From SHLQ01 sp047638715 (GTDB lineage: Bacteria; Actinomycetota; Acidimicrobiia; Acidimicrobiales; SHLQ01), in contig JBLIMK010000005.1 of the NCBI GenBank assembly GCA_047638715.1, positions 8,094-72,093 on the forward strand: 64,000 nt of DNA. The letters are read 5' to 3'. Below, one piece after another: positions 6,896 through 15,890 of the stretch. Numbering within the stretch: the stretch's first letter is position 1; the number at the start of each line of letters is the position of its first letter. The notes under the pieces are model-generated. The model was not told where the DNA came from. It did no database searches and saw nothing but the letters and a program-made list of their open reading frames with translations. The translations under genes were made by a program, and so were the position numbers.

Positions 6896-8260
6896 ATGGC
6901 TACACGTTTCGTTGTTATCGGCGGCGGTCCTGCAGGACTTGCCGCCGCCACCCATGCGGCCCGACTGGGAGCCGACGTGACGCTCATTGAACGAGACATC
7001 ATCGGTGGGGCTGCGCACCTCTGGGATTGCGTCCCATCGAAGGCAATGATCGCAACAGGCGGCGCTCTCTCGTTCCTTCATCGGAGCGAAGGTATGGGTC
7101 TCGAGACGGTGACCCCACACATCGACACGAGCAATCTCTCGGAGCGTCTCGCGAAGATCACAGACCATCTCGAGCGCTCGAACAATGAGTTGTTGAACAG
7201 CCAGAACGTTCGCATCATGGGTGGAACGGGCCGACTCGTGGGTACCAATGAGATCGAAGTGACACTCAACGATGGAAGTACGGAGTCACTCGAAGCCGAC
7301 AAGATCCTGCTCTCTACCGGCAGCCGGCCCCGGATCCCCGAATGGTGCACGCCCGATGGCGAACGAATTCTCACCACCCGTGACGCCTACCCGCCACCGG
7401 AGATTCCCGAACATCTCACCGTGATTGGATCGGGCGTCACCGGCGTGGAGTTCGTGCACATGTTTTCCTCTCTCGGTTCAAAGGTCACCCTGATCGTCAG
7501 TCGACAGCATGTGCTTCCGGACAAGGACCCCGAGGTCGCCTACGAACTCGAACAGAACTTCATCAAACGTGATGTGAAGCTCTTGAAAGGCGCACGCTCG
7601 ACCAGCATTGAACGCAATGACGACCACGTCGTCGTGAAGTGCGACGACGGTCGGATGGTGGAGAGCTCCCATGCGCTGCTCGCAATCGGTTCTATACCGA
7701 ACTCAGACTCGCTCAACCTCGAGGCTGCCGGAGTCGACTCCGAGCTTGGCTTCATTGCGATCGACGAGAACTCCCAGTCGAACGTGTCAAACATCTATGC
7801 CGCTGGCGACCTCTCGGGGAAGCTGCCGCTGTCATCGGTCGCGACGATGCAAGGTCGCAAGATCGCAGAACATGCGATGGGCATGCACAACGATCGCAAA
7901 CATCGCCATATCAATTACAGCAAAGCGGCCTCGGCGATCTTTACCGAACCCGAGATCGCAGATGTGGGTGTATCCCAGGCCGACGCGTTCGCTCACGGCC
8001 GCAAGGTTCGAGTGACGAAGGTTCCGTTCTCGGCTTCGGCCAAGGCGCTCATCAACGACGATCCACGCGGCTTCGTCAAACTCATTTCCGATCCAGCCAC
8101 CGGTGTTGTTCTCGGCGGGTCGATCGTGGGCCGTCACGCCGCAGAGCTCATCTCGATCATTGCGCTGTGCGTTCAGAACCAGCTCACGGTCATCGACCTC
8201 GCCGAGACGCTGTTCGTTCATCCAACGCTGAGTGAAACCCTCATCGACGCTGCCGAATGA
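6896..8260 (+). CDS. lpdA: NAD(P)H quinone reductase / flavoprotein disulfide reductase, LpdA type
   Basis: 454 residues of the two-dinucleotide-binding flavoprotein family: GGGPAG (9-14) for FAD, SGVTGVEF for NAD(P) and AAGDLSG for the FAD ribityl site. The redox-active cysteine pair of dihydrolipoamide dehydrogenase is incomplete. In GGAAHLWDCVPSK the position of the first Cys is Ala40, and only Cys45 remains. M. tuberculosis LpdA (Rv3303c) has the same loss (GGAAVLDDCVPSK, from memory) and is a NAD(P)H:quinone reductase rather than a lipoamide dehydrogenase, so the same activity is likely here. The stop is 1 bp from the stop of the convergent carboxylase gene. Confidence 0.85.
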   Translation: MATRFVVIGGGPAGLAAATHAARLGADVTLIERDIIGGAAHLWDCVPSKAMIATGGALSFLHRSEGMGLETVTPHIDTSNLSERLAKITDHLERSNNELLNSQNVRIMGGTGRLVGTNEIEVTLNDGSTESLEADKILLSTGSRPRIPEWCTPDGERILTTRDAYPPPEIPEHLTVIGSGVTGVEFVHMFSSLGSKVTLIVSRQHVLPDKDPEVAYELEQNFIKRDVKLLKGARSTSIERNDDHVVVKCDDGRMVESSHALLAIGSIPNSDSLNLEAAGVDSELGFIAIDENSQSNVSNIYAAGDLSGKLPLSSVATMQGRKIAEHAMGMHNDRKHRHINYSKAASAIFTEPEIADVGVSQADAFAHGRKVRVTKVPFSASAKALINDDPRGFVKLISDPATGVVLGGSIVGRHAAELISIIALCVQNQLTVIDLAETLFVHPTLSETLIDAAE

Positions 8261-8261
8261 A

Positions 8262-10013
8262 CTAGGCGGCGTCGATCTTCACCAGCAGATCGCCGGCGCC
8301 GACCGAGTCACCTTGGGCCACCTTCACTTCGGCGATCGTGCCATCGATATCGGCAGCGATCGAGTTCTCCATCTTCATTGCCTCGAGGACCACGACAGCA
8401 TCTCCAGCGGTCACGGTGTCGCCAACCGCAACCTTGACCTCGACGATCGTGCCCTGCATAGGCGCTTCGACCATGCCGTTGCCACCGCGACCGCCCCCAG
8501 TGGACGCACCAGCAGAGCGCTTCTTTCGGACGGGCGCTGCGGCACCCGAGGTCTCGGGTACCCACAACTTGACGTCGTACTTCCGGCCGTTGACCTCGAC
8601 GGGAATCTGCTTCTCGACCAGAGGTTCGCCGTCTTCATCGGCCGGCGCTGTTGCCATTGCCCTGACACCGGTGAGGTCGAGGCCGTTCTCGACCCAGTTT
8701 GTCGAGTGGGTGTTCGCCTGAAACTCGTTGGACTCAAGGATTGCGATATCGGCGGGAATCGTCGTGGCTATGCCTTCGATGACGAGCTCGTCGAGAGCGC
8801 GGAGCGCACGGCGGATAGCGGTTGGTCGGTCATGTCCCCAGACGCAGAGCTTCCCCACGAGGTTGTCGTAGAACTGGCTTATCTGGTCGCCCGCTGAATA
8901 TCCAGTGTCGAAGCGCGTGCCGAAGCCGTCGGGTGCGTCGAGCCTGGTGATCGGTCCCGGGGAGGGAAGGAAAGCGCCCTCGGCAGGATCCTCTGCGTTG
9001 ATTCGAACCTCGATCGCATGGCCGCGAATTTCGATGTCGGATTGTCCGAATGAAAGTGCCTCGCCGGAGGCAACGCGGAGCTGTTGCTCCACGAGGTCGA
9101 TCCCGGTGACGAGTTCGGTGACGGGGTGTTCGACCTGTAGGCGGGTGTTCATCTCGAGATAGAAGAACTTGCCGTCTTCGAAAAGGAATTCGACCGTTCC
9201 AGCGTTGGTGTAATCGCAACCGACCGCGACTTTGATAGCGGCCTCGCTCATCGCAGCGAGAATCGACGGGTCGATGCCCGGTGCCGGCGCCTCTTCGATC
9301 AGCTTCTGGTGCCGCCGTTGCGCCGAGCAATCACGGGTTCCGAGCGAGACACAGTTGCCATGGGTATCTGCGAGGACCTGAACCTCGACGTGGCGAGGGC
9401 TCGATAGGAACTTCTCCATGTAGATTTCGTCGCGACCGAAATAGGCCAGCGATTCCCTCTGGGCCGATTCGATCGCGCTCTCGACCTCGTCGGCATTCTG
9501 GACCACCTTCATCCCGCGGCCCCCACCTCCATAGGCGGCTTTGATAGCCACCGGCCAGCCGTGTTCGTCACCAAAGGAGAGCACCTGGGCAGGATCGACG
9601 ATGAGGTCGGTCGAGCCTGGAACGCCGAACACGCCAACTTTTTCGGCGGCGTGACGGGCGGAGATCTTGTCGCCCATCACCTCGATTGCTTCGGGTGGCG
9701 GACCAATGAACGCGACACCCATGTCGGTGATGACACGTGCGAAATCGGCGTTTTCGGAGAAGAAGCCGTAGCCGGGATGCACTCCATCGGCCCCGCTCTC
9801 CTCGATGATCTCCAGCATCCGTTCGGTGTTCAGGTAACTCTCAGCTGCGGTTTGCCCGCCCAGCGCGAACGCCTGATCAGCGAGACGCACGTGCAGAGCA
9901 TCGCGGTCGAGCTCCGAGTAGACCGCGGTGGTCGTGATCCCGAGCTCCCTGCACGCGCGGATGACGCGCACGGCGATCTCTCCACGATTCGCGACCAATA
10001 CGTTTGTAAGCAT
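8262..10013 (-). CDS. accA3: Acetyl-/propionyl-CoA carboxylase alpha chain (biotin carboxylase plus biotin carrier domain)
   Basis: 583 residues. The N-terminal biotin carboxylase starts VLVANRGEIAVRVIRACREL, then has the ATP-grasp Gly-rich loop YGGGGRGMKVV and the ExEMNxRLQVEHPVTE signature. The C-terminal carrier domain has the biotinylation motif EAMKMENS with Lys547. The enzyme carboxylates biotin with ATP and bicarbonate and passes it to a beta subunit, which is not in the window, to make malonyl- or methylmalonyl-CoA. A biotin ligase gene lies directly upstream on the opposite strand, fitting a shared role. The start ATG is preceded by AAGGA. I cannot tell acetyl- from propionyl-CoA use from the alpha chain alone. 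Confidence 0.9.
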   Translation of the reverse strand: MLTNVLVANRGEIAVRVIRACRELGITTTAVYSELDRDALHVRLADQAFALGGQTAAESYLNTERMLEIIEESGADGVHPGYGFFSENADFARVITDMGVAFIGPPPEAIEVMGDKISARHAAEKVGVFGVPGSTDLIVDPAQVLSFGDEHGWPVAIKAAYGGGGRGMKVVQNADEVESAIESAQRESLAYFGRDEIYMEKFLSSPRHVEVQVLADTHGNCVSLGTRDCSAQRRHQKLIEEAPAPGIDPSILAAMSEAAIKVAVGCDYTNAGTVEFLFEDGKFFYLEMNTRLQVEHPVTELVTGIDLVEQQLRVASGEALSFGQSDIEIRGHAIEVRINAEDPAEGAFLPSPGPITRLDAPDGFGTRFDTGYSAGDQISQFYDNLVGKLCVWGHDRPTAIRRALRALDELVIEGIATTIPADIAILESNEFQANTHSTNWVENGLDLTGVRAMATAPADEDGEPLVEKQIPVEVNGRKYDVKLWVPETSGAAAPVRKKRSAGASTGGGRGGNGMVEAPMQGTIVEVKVAVGDTVTAGDAVVVLEAMKMENSIAADIDGTIAEVKVAQGDSVGAGDLLVKIDAA

Positions 10014-10086
10014 CCTTGCTTTTTAGTCGAAATCTCGTGACACGACTGAGTTGGCTCGGTGAGACATATGGGACACACTCGGACCC

Positions 10087-10851
10087 ATGGAGACTTCGGG
10101 AATGCGATCGGGCCGATTTGGTTCGGTGAAGTGGGTAGCTTCAACCGGCTCGACAAACGACGATCTGACGGCGATCGCCGAACGGGAGCCGAATGTTGCT
10201 GAAGTGCTGACCGCTGACCTGCAGACCACGGGACGTGGTCGCCGCGGTCGGACCTGGGACATGACTCCCGGCGGCGGATTGCTCATCTCGTTCTACGTGC
10301 CGTGGACCGCAACCGAATCTGCGCACTTGGTCCCGACGGCACTCGGCGTTGCGGCGGTCGACGCCGTGGGTCGCCTCGGGCGCCCTATCGGACTCAAATG
10401 GCCGAACGATCTCGTCGTGGCCGACGGAAGAAAACTCGGAGGAATGCTCGGCAACACCGTTTGGGTCGATGGAGCACTTTCGGGTGTCGTCGTTGGCCTT
10501 GGATGCAACGTCAGCTGGCCGCCGGAGGGGGAGGATGGCCTCGAACAGGCGATCTCGCTCGATCGGCTCGGCCCCGAACCAATCGACCGAACACAATTCG
10601 CGACCGAGCTCATCTCGTTCTTCGATAGCGAACTCGATCGGCTCTCGACGTCGTCGGTGTCGCTCCTCCACGACCGCTACCGCGATCGCTGTTTTACTCT
10701 TGGCAAAAGCGTTCGGATCGAAGGAACTTCGGGCGGACACGTCACCGGAGTTGCAACCGACATCGACCCATCGGGAGCCCTGCTGGTCGATGTCGATGGA
10801 GTGCAACGACGAGTCGACGTTGGTGACGTGGTGCACCTTCGCCCGGCATAG
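10087..10851 (+). CDS. birA: Biotin--[acetyl-CoA-carboxylase] ligase
   Basis: 254 residues, a monofunctional biotin protein ligase without the N-terminal winged-helix repressor domain of E. coli BirA. The biotin/ATP loop GRGRRGRTWDM, the strand block GLKWPNDLVV and the following lysine in GRKLGGMLG are all present, with a C-terminal SH3-like domain ending at VDVGDVVHLRP. It activates biotin as biotinyl-AMP and attaches it to the carrier lysine of the carboxylase encoded next door. It is divergent from the carboxylase gene across about 70 bp. Without the DNA-binding domain, biotin-dependent repression by this protein is not expected. Confidence 0.9.
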   Translation: METSGMRSGRFGSVKWVASTGSTNDDLTAIAEREPNVAEVLTADLQTTGRGRRGRTWDMTPGGGLLISFYVPWTATESAHLVPTALGVAAVDAVGRLGRPIGLKWPNDLVVADGRKLGGMLGNTVWVDGALSGVVVGLGCNVSWPPEGEDGLEQAISLDRLGPEPIDRTQFATELISFFDSELDRLSTSSVSLLHDRYRDRCFTLGKSVRIEGTSGGHVTGVATDIDPSGALLVDVDGVQRRVDVGDVVHLRPA

Positions 10852-10884
10852 TGCCGATGATCGGTTGTCGCGCTGACGCACGAC

Positions 10885-10890
10885 TACCGT
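10885..10890 (+). promoter_or_regulatory. -10-like box TACCGT before the LCP gene
   Basis: TACCGT fits TANNNT and lies 10 nt before the ATG at 10901, in the gap after birA; no Shine-Dalgarno is visible. Confidence 0.4.
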
Positions 10891-10900
10891 TGTCTCTGCA

Positions 10901-12502
10901 ATGACAGCCCCTGGTAAGCGCCCATTTCCCCGCCTTGGGTTCCGTGGGCGTCTCCGGCGTACGTGGCCGCAGCGCTTTCTCCTCCTGCTGGGACCCGTCG
11001 TCGCCGTCGCCTTTTTTCTCGCGGCAGACGTCTTCTGGGAAGCGCGGGCTGTCCTGGCTGAACTTCCGCGCATCAAAGTGGGTCCCGACATCCTGGCTCA
11101 GTCCGGCGAGCCGGGAGATCCCGTGAACGTCCTGCTCGTGGGTGTCGACAGCTCGGAGGGTCTCGACCCCGACGACCCGGTCCGCGAGGGGCGACACGTC
11201 GAGGATGAGGCTCGCGGCGTCGTTCGTCCAGACACGATTCTCGTCCTCCGATTGGACCCTGCCACCGGCAACGCATCGGTGCTTTCATTGCCTCGCGATC
11301 TCATCGTCGAGGTGCCTGGAGGCGCGACCACACGAATAAACGCAACCCAGGCCGTCGGCGGCATGGACGCGTTGATCAGCACGATCGATAACAACTTCGC
11401 TATTCCGATCAACCATTTTGTGGTGGCCGACTTCGCTGGGTTCGCCGACATTGTGGAAATCGTTGGGGGAGTACCGATCTATTTCCCGTACACGACGCGA
11501 GACCTCGGTTCGGGGCTCGTCATCGACGAGCCGGGTTGCTGGTCGCTGAATGGCAGCGAGTCGTTGGGGTATGTACGTGCGCGCAAGATCGAAGAACTCA
11601 TCGACGGCGAGTGGGTGCCCCTGGCCGCTACATCCCCCGATCTCGCCCGAATCGAGCGCCAACAACAGTTCCTAGTGCTTGCGTTGGAGCAGGTTCTCGA
11701 CGTCGGTCGATCCGACCTCAGTCGGATCGGTGAGTTCATCGATGCAGGGACACAGGCGGTTCAGCTGGACGAATCGTTGACGCCCGGTGACATGCTCGAG
11801 CTCGCATCGGCCTTCTCGGACTACGACACCGAAGCCCTGCGAGTTTCGACGCTGCCGGTCGCTGCCGAGTTTGCTGAGGACGGAAGGTATTTGGGCGAGG
11901 CGATGATCGAAGAAGAATCCCAAGAACTGCTAGCGATCTTTCAAGGACAATCCGACGGGGTACGGCCCGATCAGGTGACGGTCGAGGTTCGCTCCACTCG
12001 AAATGCTCAAGTCGAGCAGCTCCTCGAGCGTGGTTTCGATGCGGTGGCCAGCGAACCGTCGACGAGCGGCGCGCCCACGATTGTTCACTTCGATCCAGCC
12101 GATCGTGACGAGGCTTTGCTCCTCATCCGATATTTGGAGGGGATTCCCATCGTCTCGCTCGAACCCGGTTCGCCCTTGCGTCTCGATGTTGGGCCCGACT
12201 TCTCAGGAATTCGGCCGTTCCCTCGCCCGATGCGAGACATATCGCCGGGTCTGGATTCGCGGATTCGCGCCGCCGCAGCGTCGGGAGCGCCCGCATCTTC
12301 GGTCGCTACAGCGACGGGCGATCCGCCGCCAACGTCGGCCGATTCTGATGGAAATACCGGCGGTCCAGATTCGACCTCAACCTCTGTGCAACAAAGTGCC
12401 GATGTGCCAAAGGACCCAACGACCTCCGTCGATCCGTCTCGTACCCTCGACATACGAGGGAGACCACCCGAGAATATGGCGTGCGGTCCGACGGGCAACT
12501 GA
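10901..12502 (+). CDS. LytR-CpsA-Psr (LCP) family cell-wall polymer ligase
   Basis: 533 residues. A basic N-terminus and one membrane segment (about 26-46, LLLLGPVVAVAFFLAADVFW) precede the extracellular LCP domain (about 68-280). Characteristic blocks are VNVLLVGVDSSEG, RPDTILVLRLDP, SLPRDLIVEVPG with the Arg-Asp pair, TRINATQAVGG, and LGYVRARK followed by ARIERQQQFL. LCP enzymes transfer lipid-linked glycopolymers to peptidoglycan; in actinobacteria they attach arabinogalactan or capsule-like polymers. The C-terminal 200 residues include a LytR_C-like part and a Ser/Thr/Pro-rich tail. It lies next to nucleotide-sugar and glycosyltransferase genes, which fits attachment of the polymer they build. 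The mycobacterial LCP gene Rv3267 sits by rmlD in the same way. Confidence 0.88.
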   Translation: MTAPGKRPFPRLGFRGRLRRTWPQRFLLLLGPVVAVAFFLAADVFWEARAVLAELPRIKVGPDILAQSGEPGDPVNVLLVGVDSSEGLDPDDPVREGRHVEDEARGVVRPDTILVLRLDPATGNASVLSLPRDLIVEVPGGATTRINATQAVGGMDALISTIDNNFAIPINHFVVADFAGFADIVEIVGGVPIYFPYTTRDLGSGLVIDEPGCWSLNGSESLGYVRARKIEELIDGEWVPLAATSPDLARIERQQQFLVLALEQVLDVGRSDLSRIGEFIDAGTQAVQLDESLTPGDMLELASAFSDYDTEALRVSTLPVAAEFAEDGRYLGEAMIEEESQELLAIFQGQSDGVRPDQVTVEVRSTRNAQVEQLLERGFDAVASEPSTSGAPTIVHFDPADRDEALLLIRYLEGIPIVSLEPGSPLRLDVGPDFSGIRPFPRPMRDISPGLDSRIRAAAASGAPASSVATATGDPPPTSADSDGNTGGPDSTSTSVQQSADVPKDPTTSVDPSRTLDIRGRPPENMACGPTGN

Positions 12503-12520
12503 ACACGAGGAGAGATTCAG

Positions 12521-13819
12521 ATGGGAGTTACCGAGACCCAGGCCACGTCGCGCATAGCTGTGGTTGGTACGGGCTACGTCGGTCTGACGACCGGTGCGTG
12601 TTTCGCCCAGTTGGGCCACGACGTGCTGTGTGCAGATATCGATGCCCACAAGGTCGACATGTTGAAGAGGGGCGAGATCCCAATTCACGAGGATGGCCTC
12701 GAATTGATCGTTCAGGAGAACATGAAGGCGGGCCGTCTCGATTTTGTTCTCGGCGCTGAGCATGCCGTCAAGGGGCGCGAGTTCATTTACCTCTGTGTGC
12801 CGACGCCACAGGGAGCGGACGGTCGAGCCGATCTGTCCTATGTCGAGGCAGCGGCACGCGAGATCGCACCCTTCCTCGACCGTGGTGCTGTCGTGGTGAA
12901 CAAGTCGACGGTTCCGGTGGGGTCGACGCTTCTCGTCGAGCGCGCCATGGAGCGCCCCGATGTACACGTCGTCTCGAACCCGGAGTTCCTTCGTGAAGGT
13001 TCAGCTGTTAGCGACTTCCTCAACCCGGACCGCGTGGTCATTGGGGCCGACGATCGTGGCGCTGCATCGAGGGTGGCCGCGTTGTACCTCGGGGTGCGTG
13101 CCCCGATCCTGATCACAGATCCGGCATCGGCCGAGACGTGCAAGTACGCAGCGAACGCATTCCTCGCCACCAAGATCAGTTTTGCCAACGCCGTCGCAGC
13201 AGTTTGTGAAGCTGCGGGCGCAGATGTTGCTGACGTGCTTATGGGCATTGGCTACGACAGCCGAATTGGTCACCACTTCTTGAGGCCAGGTCCAGGCTGG
13301 GGCGGCTCTTGCTTCCCGAAGGACACCAAGGCCATGATCGGCATCGCCGAGGATGCGGGGTACGACTTCGCATTCTTGAAGGGTGTCATCGAGGTCAACG
13401 AGCAGCAGTTCGGTCGCGTGGTCGACAAGATCACGCTCGCAGCTGGAGATACGCTTGAGGGCGTCAACATCGGAGTTCTCGGATTGACGTTCAAAGCTGG
13501 CACCGATGACATGCGCGACTCTCCGTCGATCGAAATTGTTGGTCGGCTGATAGCGGCAGGCGCAAACGTCAAGGCGTATGACCCGGTCGCAAAACATTGT
13601 CCGATCGAGGGTGTCGAGGTCGTTGGTGACGCTTATGCGGCTGCTGAGGGCGCTGACGTTCTGACGATTCTCACCGAGTGGGAAGAATTCAAGTTCCTCG
13701 ATCTCGACAAGATCAGCGAAGTCATGTCGAACAAACACATCGTCGATGCCCGAAATCTTCTCGATCGTGGAGCGGTGCGTCGTCGCGGATTTACTTACCA
13801 GGGGATTGGTCGCTCCTAA
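12521..13819 (+). CDS. ugd: UDP-glucose 6-dehydrogenase
   Basis: 432 residues. The Rossmann motif GTGYVG is at 16-21, the catalytic cysteine C264 lies in GWGGSCFPKDTKA, and the UDP-binding C-terminal domain has GLTFKAGTDDMRDSPS. It oxidises UDP-glucose to UDP-glucuronate with two NAD+. A good ribosome site (GGAGAG near 12511) precedes the ATG. The stop TAA shares one base with the ATG of the next gene (TAATG), whose product uses UDP-glucuronate, so the two steps are translationally coupled. Paralogous UDP-N-acetyl sugar dehydrogenases are an alternative, but the neighbour favours UDP-glucose. Confidence 0.92.
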   Translation: MGVTETQATSRIAVVGTGYVGLTTGACFAQLGHDVLCADIDAHKVDMLKRGEIPIHEDGLELIVQENMKAGRLDFVLGAEHAVKGREFIYLCVPTPQGADGRADLSYVEAAAREIAPFLDRGAVVVNKSTVPVGSTLLVERAMERPDVHVVSNPEFLREGSAVSDFLNPDRVVIGADDRGAASRVAALYLGVRAPILITDPASAETCKYAANAFLATKISFANAVAAVCEAAGADVADVLMGIGYDSRIGHHFLRPGPGWGGSCFPKDTKAMIGIAEDAGYDFAFLKGVIEVNEQQFGRVVDKITLAAGDTLEGVNIGVLGLTFKAGTDDMRDSPSIEIVGRLIAAGANVKAYDPVAKHCPIEGVEVVGDAYAAAEGADVLTILTEWEEFKFLDLDKISEVMSNKHIVDARNLLDRGAVRRRGFTYQGIGRS

Positions 13820-14760
13820 TGCCTCGCGTGGTCATCACGGGCGGCGCAGGATTCCTCGGCTCTCATTTGGGGGATGCACTCTTGGCCCGAGGAGACGAGG
13901 TCGTCGCTGTCGACAACTTGGTCACCGGTGAGACTCGCAACATCGAACACAACTTTGGCCACGACGGCTTCTCCTTCGCAAACAGCGACGTGTCGAATTA
14001 CCTCTGGGTTCCGGGCGAGATCGATGTCGTGATGCACTTCGCCTCTCCCGCATCGCCGATCGACTACCTCGAAATGCCGATTCAGACGCTCAAGGTTGGT
14101 TCACTCGGCACACACAACAGCCTTGGCCTAGCGAAGGCAAAGGGTGCCAAGTTCTTCATGGCCTCGACATCGGAGGTCTATGGAGATCCTCTCGTGCACC
14201 CTCAAAATGAGAGCTACTGGGGCAACGTCAACCCTGTTGGGCCTCGCGGTGTCTACGACGAAGCAAAACGTTTCTCCGAGGCGATGACCATGGCGTACCA
14301 CACCCATCACGGTCTCGATACTCGTATCGTTCGCATCTTCAACACGTACGGTCCGCGCATGCGGCCAAACGATGGACGAGTCGTTTCCAATTTCATCGTC
14401 CAGGCATTGCGGGGTGAGGACCTGACCATCTATGGCGATGGTTCACAGACCCGAAGCTTTACCTATGTAGCCGATGAGGTCAGAGGATTTCTGGCGCTCC
14501 TCGACAGCGATGTGACGACACCCACAAACATCGGTAACCCGAATGAGTTCACCATTAGTCAGTTGGCCGAACTCGTCGTCGAGATGGTGAACGCCGAAAG
14601 CAAAGTCACCTATCACGATCTGCCCGTCGACGATCCCATGCAGCGCAAGCCAGACATTTCCAAAGCGCGCGAATTATTGGGATGGGAACCGACCATTCAG
14701 CTACGCGAAGGTCTGGGCCACACCATCGAATACTTCGACGCTTTGATGAAAGAGGGCTGA
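13819..14760 (+). CDS. uxs: UDP-glucuronate decarboxylase (UDP-xylose synthase)
   Basis: 313 residues from the ATG overlapping the ugd stop; a longer frame beginning at 13678 lies within ugd and is rejected. Short-chain dehydrogenase fold: GGAGFLGSHL near the N-terminus, TSEVYGDP, and catalytic YDEAK in PVGPRGVYDEAKRFSEA, a block typical of UDP-glucuronate decarboxylases. It converts UDP-glucuronate to UDP-xylose and CO2. Coupling to ugd gives a two-step route from UDP-glucose to UDP-xylose, presumably for the envelope polysaccharide made by the glycosyltransferases that follow. Other extended SDR enzymes are possible but fit less well. Confidence 0.88.
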   Translation: MPRVVITGGAGFLGSHLGDALLARGDEVVAVDNLVTGETRNIEHNFGHDGFSFANSDVSNYLWVPGEIDVVMHFASPASPIDYLEMPIQTLKVGSLGTHNSLGLAKAKGAKFFMASTSEVYGDPLVHPQNESYWGNVNPVGPRGVYDEAKRFSEAMTMAYHTHHGLDTRIVRIFNTYGPRMRPNDGRVVSNFIVQALRGEDLTIYGDGSQTRSFTYVADEVRGFLALLDSDVTTPTNIGNPNEFTISQLAELVVEMVNAESKVTYHDLPVDDPMQRKPDISKARELLGWEPTIQLREGLGHTIEYFDALMKEG

Positions 14761-14791
14761 TCGAAGGATCACCCGATCCGCTCCGATCGGT

Positions 14792-14797
14792 TACCTT
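14792..14797 (+). promoter_or_regulatory. -10-like box TACCTT before the first GT4 gene
   Basis: TACCTT fits TANNNT and ends 6 nt before the GTG at 14804; no Shine-Dalgarno is visible. Confidence 0.35.
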
Positions 14798-14803
14798 CGA
14801 TAC

Positions 14804-15865
14804 GTGACCCGGGCTGCGATTCTCGTCGAACAGAACTGGAATACGGTGCCGGGCGGGACCGCTCGCGCGACGAACAACCTGATCGACGCACTGCACGAGC
14901 ACACCGATGCTCGGGTCGTTGGGGTTCACGGACTCCACCGACGAGCCCCAGGCCTCGAGCTTCCCTCCGCAATGGAAACCGCCCGGGTTCCATTCCCGGG
15001 ACGTGTCATTGCCGAGGCATGGAGTCGTGGGCAGGGGCCGTCGATCGACCGTTGGATCGACGCCGATGTCGTCCACGCTCCGGCCTACGTGCTGCCGAAG
15101 ACGAAGAAGCCGCTCGTCGCCACAATCCACGACCTCGCGTTCGTGCGTCACCCCGAATGGTTCACGCCGCATGGCGTTCGGTATTTCACCAGGTTCCTCG
15201 ACCGGGTTCGTGACACCGACACGATGGTTATCACTCCATCTCAGACGACAGCGAACGACTGTGCTGCTCGAGGGATCGACCGAGCGAACCTTCGCGTCAT
15301 TCCCTGGGGGATCGACGTCCGAATCGCCACCGACGATGACGTGGTGGAAGTACGTCAGCGTTATTCGCTTCCTGAGGTCTTCGTACTTTTTGTTGGAACG
15401 CTCGAACCACGAAAGAACTTGACCACGCTGGCCGAGGCGATGTCGAAGGTGTCCTCAGCGCCGCTTGTGGTCGCAGGCCCGACAGGCTGGGGCGATGTCG
15501 ATCTGCCGGGTAGCTGGATGCTCGGCGAGGTACCCGCCGCCGATATTGAGGCGCTCATGGCCGCTGCGACCGTTCTTGCCTATCCCAGCCATTTTGAGGG
15601 CTTTGGCCTTCCGGTGCTGGAGGCGATGGCGCAGGGTACCCCTGTCGTCACGACTGCGGAAACGGCCCCGGCCGAGGTTGCTGGCGGCGGCGGTCTGACG
15701 ATCGACTCCCATTCAGTGGACGAGTTGGCCGACGCACTCCGGTCGTTGATCGACTCACCCGAACAACGACGAACACTTGGGGAGGCGGCGAAGATCCGGG
15801 CTGCGGACTTCCGTTGGGATGTAACCGCCCGTGCAACGGCCAAGGTGTACGAGGAGATTTCGTGA
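14804..15865 (+). CDS. GT4 family glycosyltransferase
   Basis: 353 residues, GTG start. GT-B fold: an N-terminal half with GGTARATNNLIDAL and ATIHDLAFVRHPEWF, and a C-terminal nucleotide-sugar domain with FVGTLEPRKNL and FEGFGLPVLEAMAQGTPVV, the E-x7-E region of GT4 enzymes. No membrane segment or signal peptide. It is the first of three consecutive GT4 genes after ugd-uxs and is likely to add sugars to a lipid-linked polysaccharide on the cytoplasmic face. Donor and acceptor cannot be read from sequence; WbaZ/mannosyltransferase-like activity is one possibility. Confidence 0.85.
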   Translation: MTRAAILVEQNWNTVPGGTARATNNLIDALHEHTDARVVGVHGLHRRAPGLELPSAMETARVPFPGRVIAEAWSRGQGPSIDRWIDADVVHAPAYVLPKTKKPLVATIHDLAFVRHPEWFTPHGVRYFTRFLDRVRDTDTMVITPSQTTANDCAARGIDRANLRVIPWGIDVRIATDDDVVEVRQRYSLPEVFVLFVGTLEPRKNLTTLAEAMSKVSSAPLVVAGPTGWGDVDLPGSWMLGEVPAADIEALMAAATVLAYPSHFEGFGLPVLEAMAQGTPVVTTAETAPAEVAGGGGLTIDSHSVDELADALRSLIDSPEQRRTLGEAAKIRAADFRWDVTARATAKVYEEIS

Positions 15866-15890
15866 CGCCGTTCTCTTGGATGTGTTGCAC

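Noticed and set aside
6832..7002. Extended N-terminus of the MauE-like protein
   Set aside because: It would overlap lpdA and its promoter, and the extra residues are Pro/Ala/Ser-rich; the GTG at 6831 has a suitable -10 box.
13678..13818. Longer N-terminus for the UDP-glucuronate decarboxylase
   Set aside because: It lies within ugd and places the Rossmann loop far from the N-terminus.
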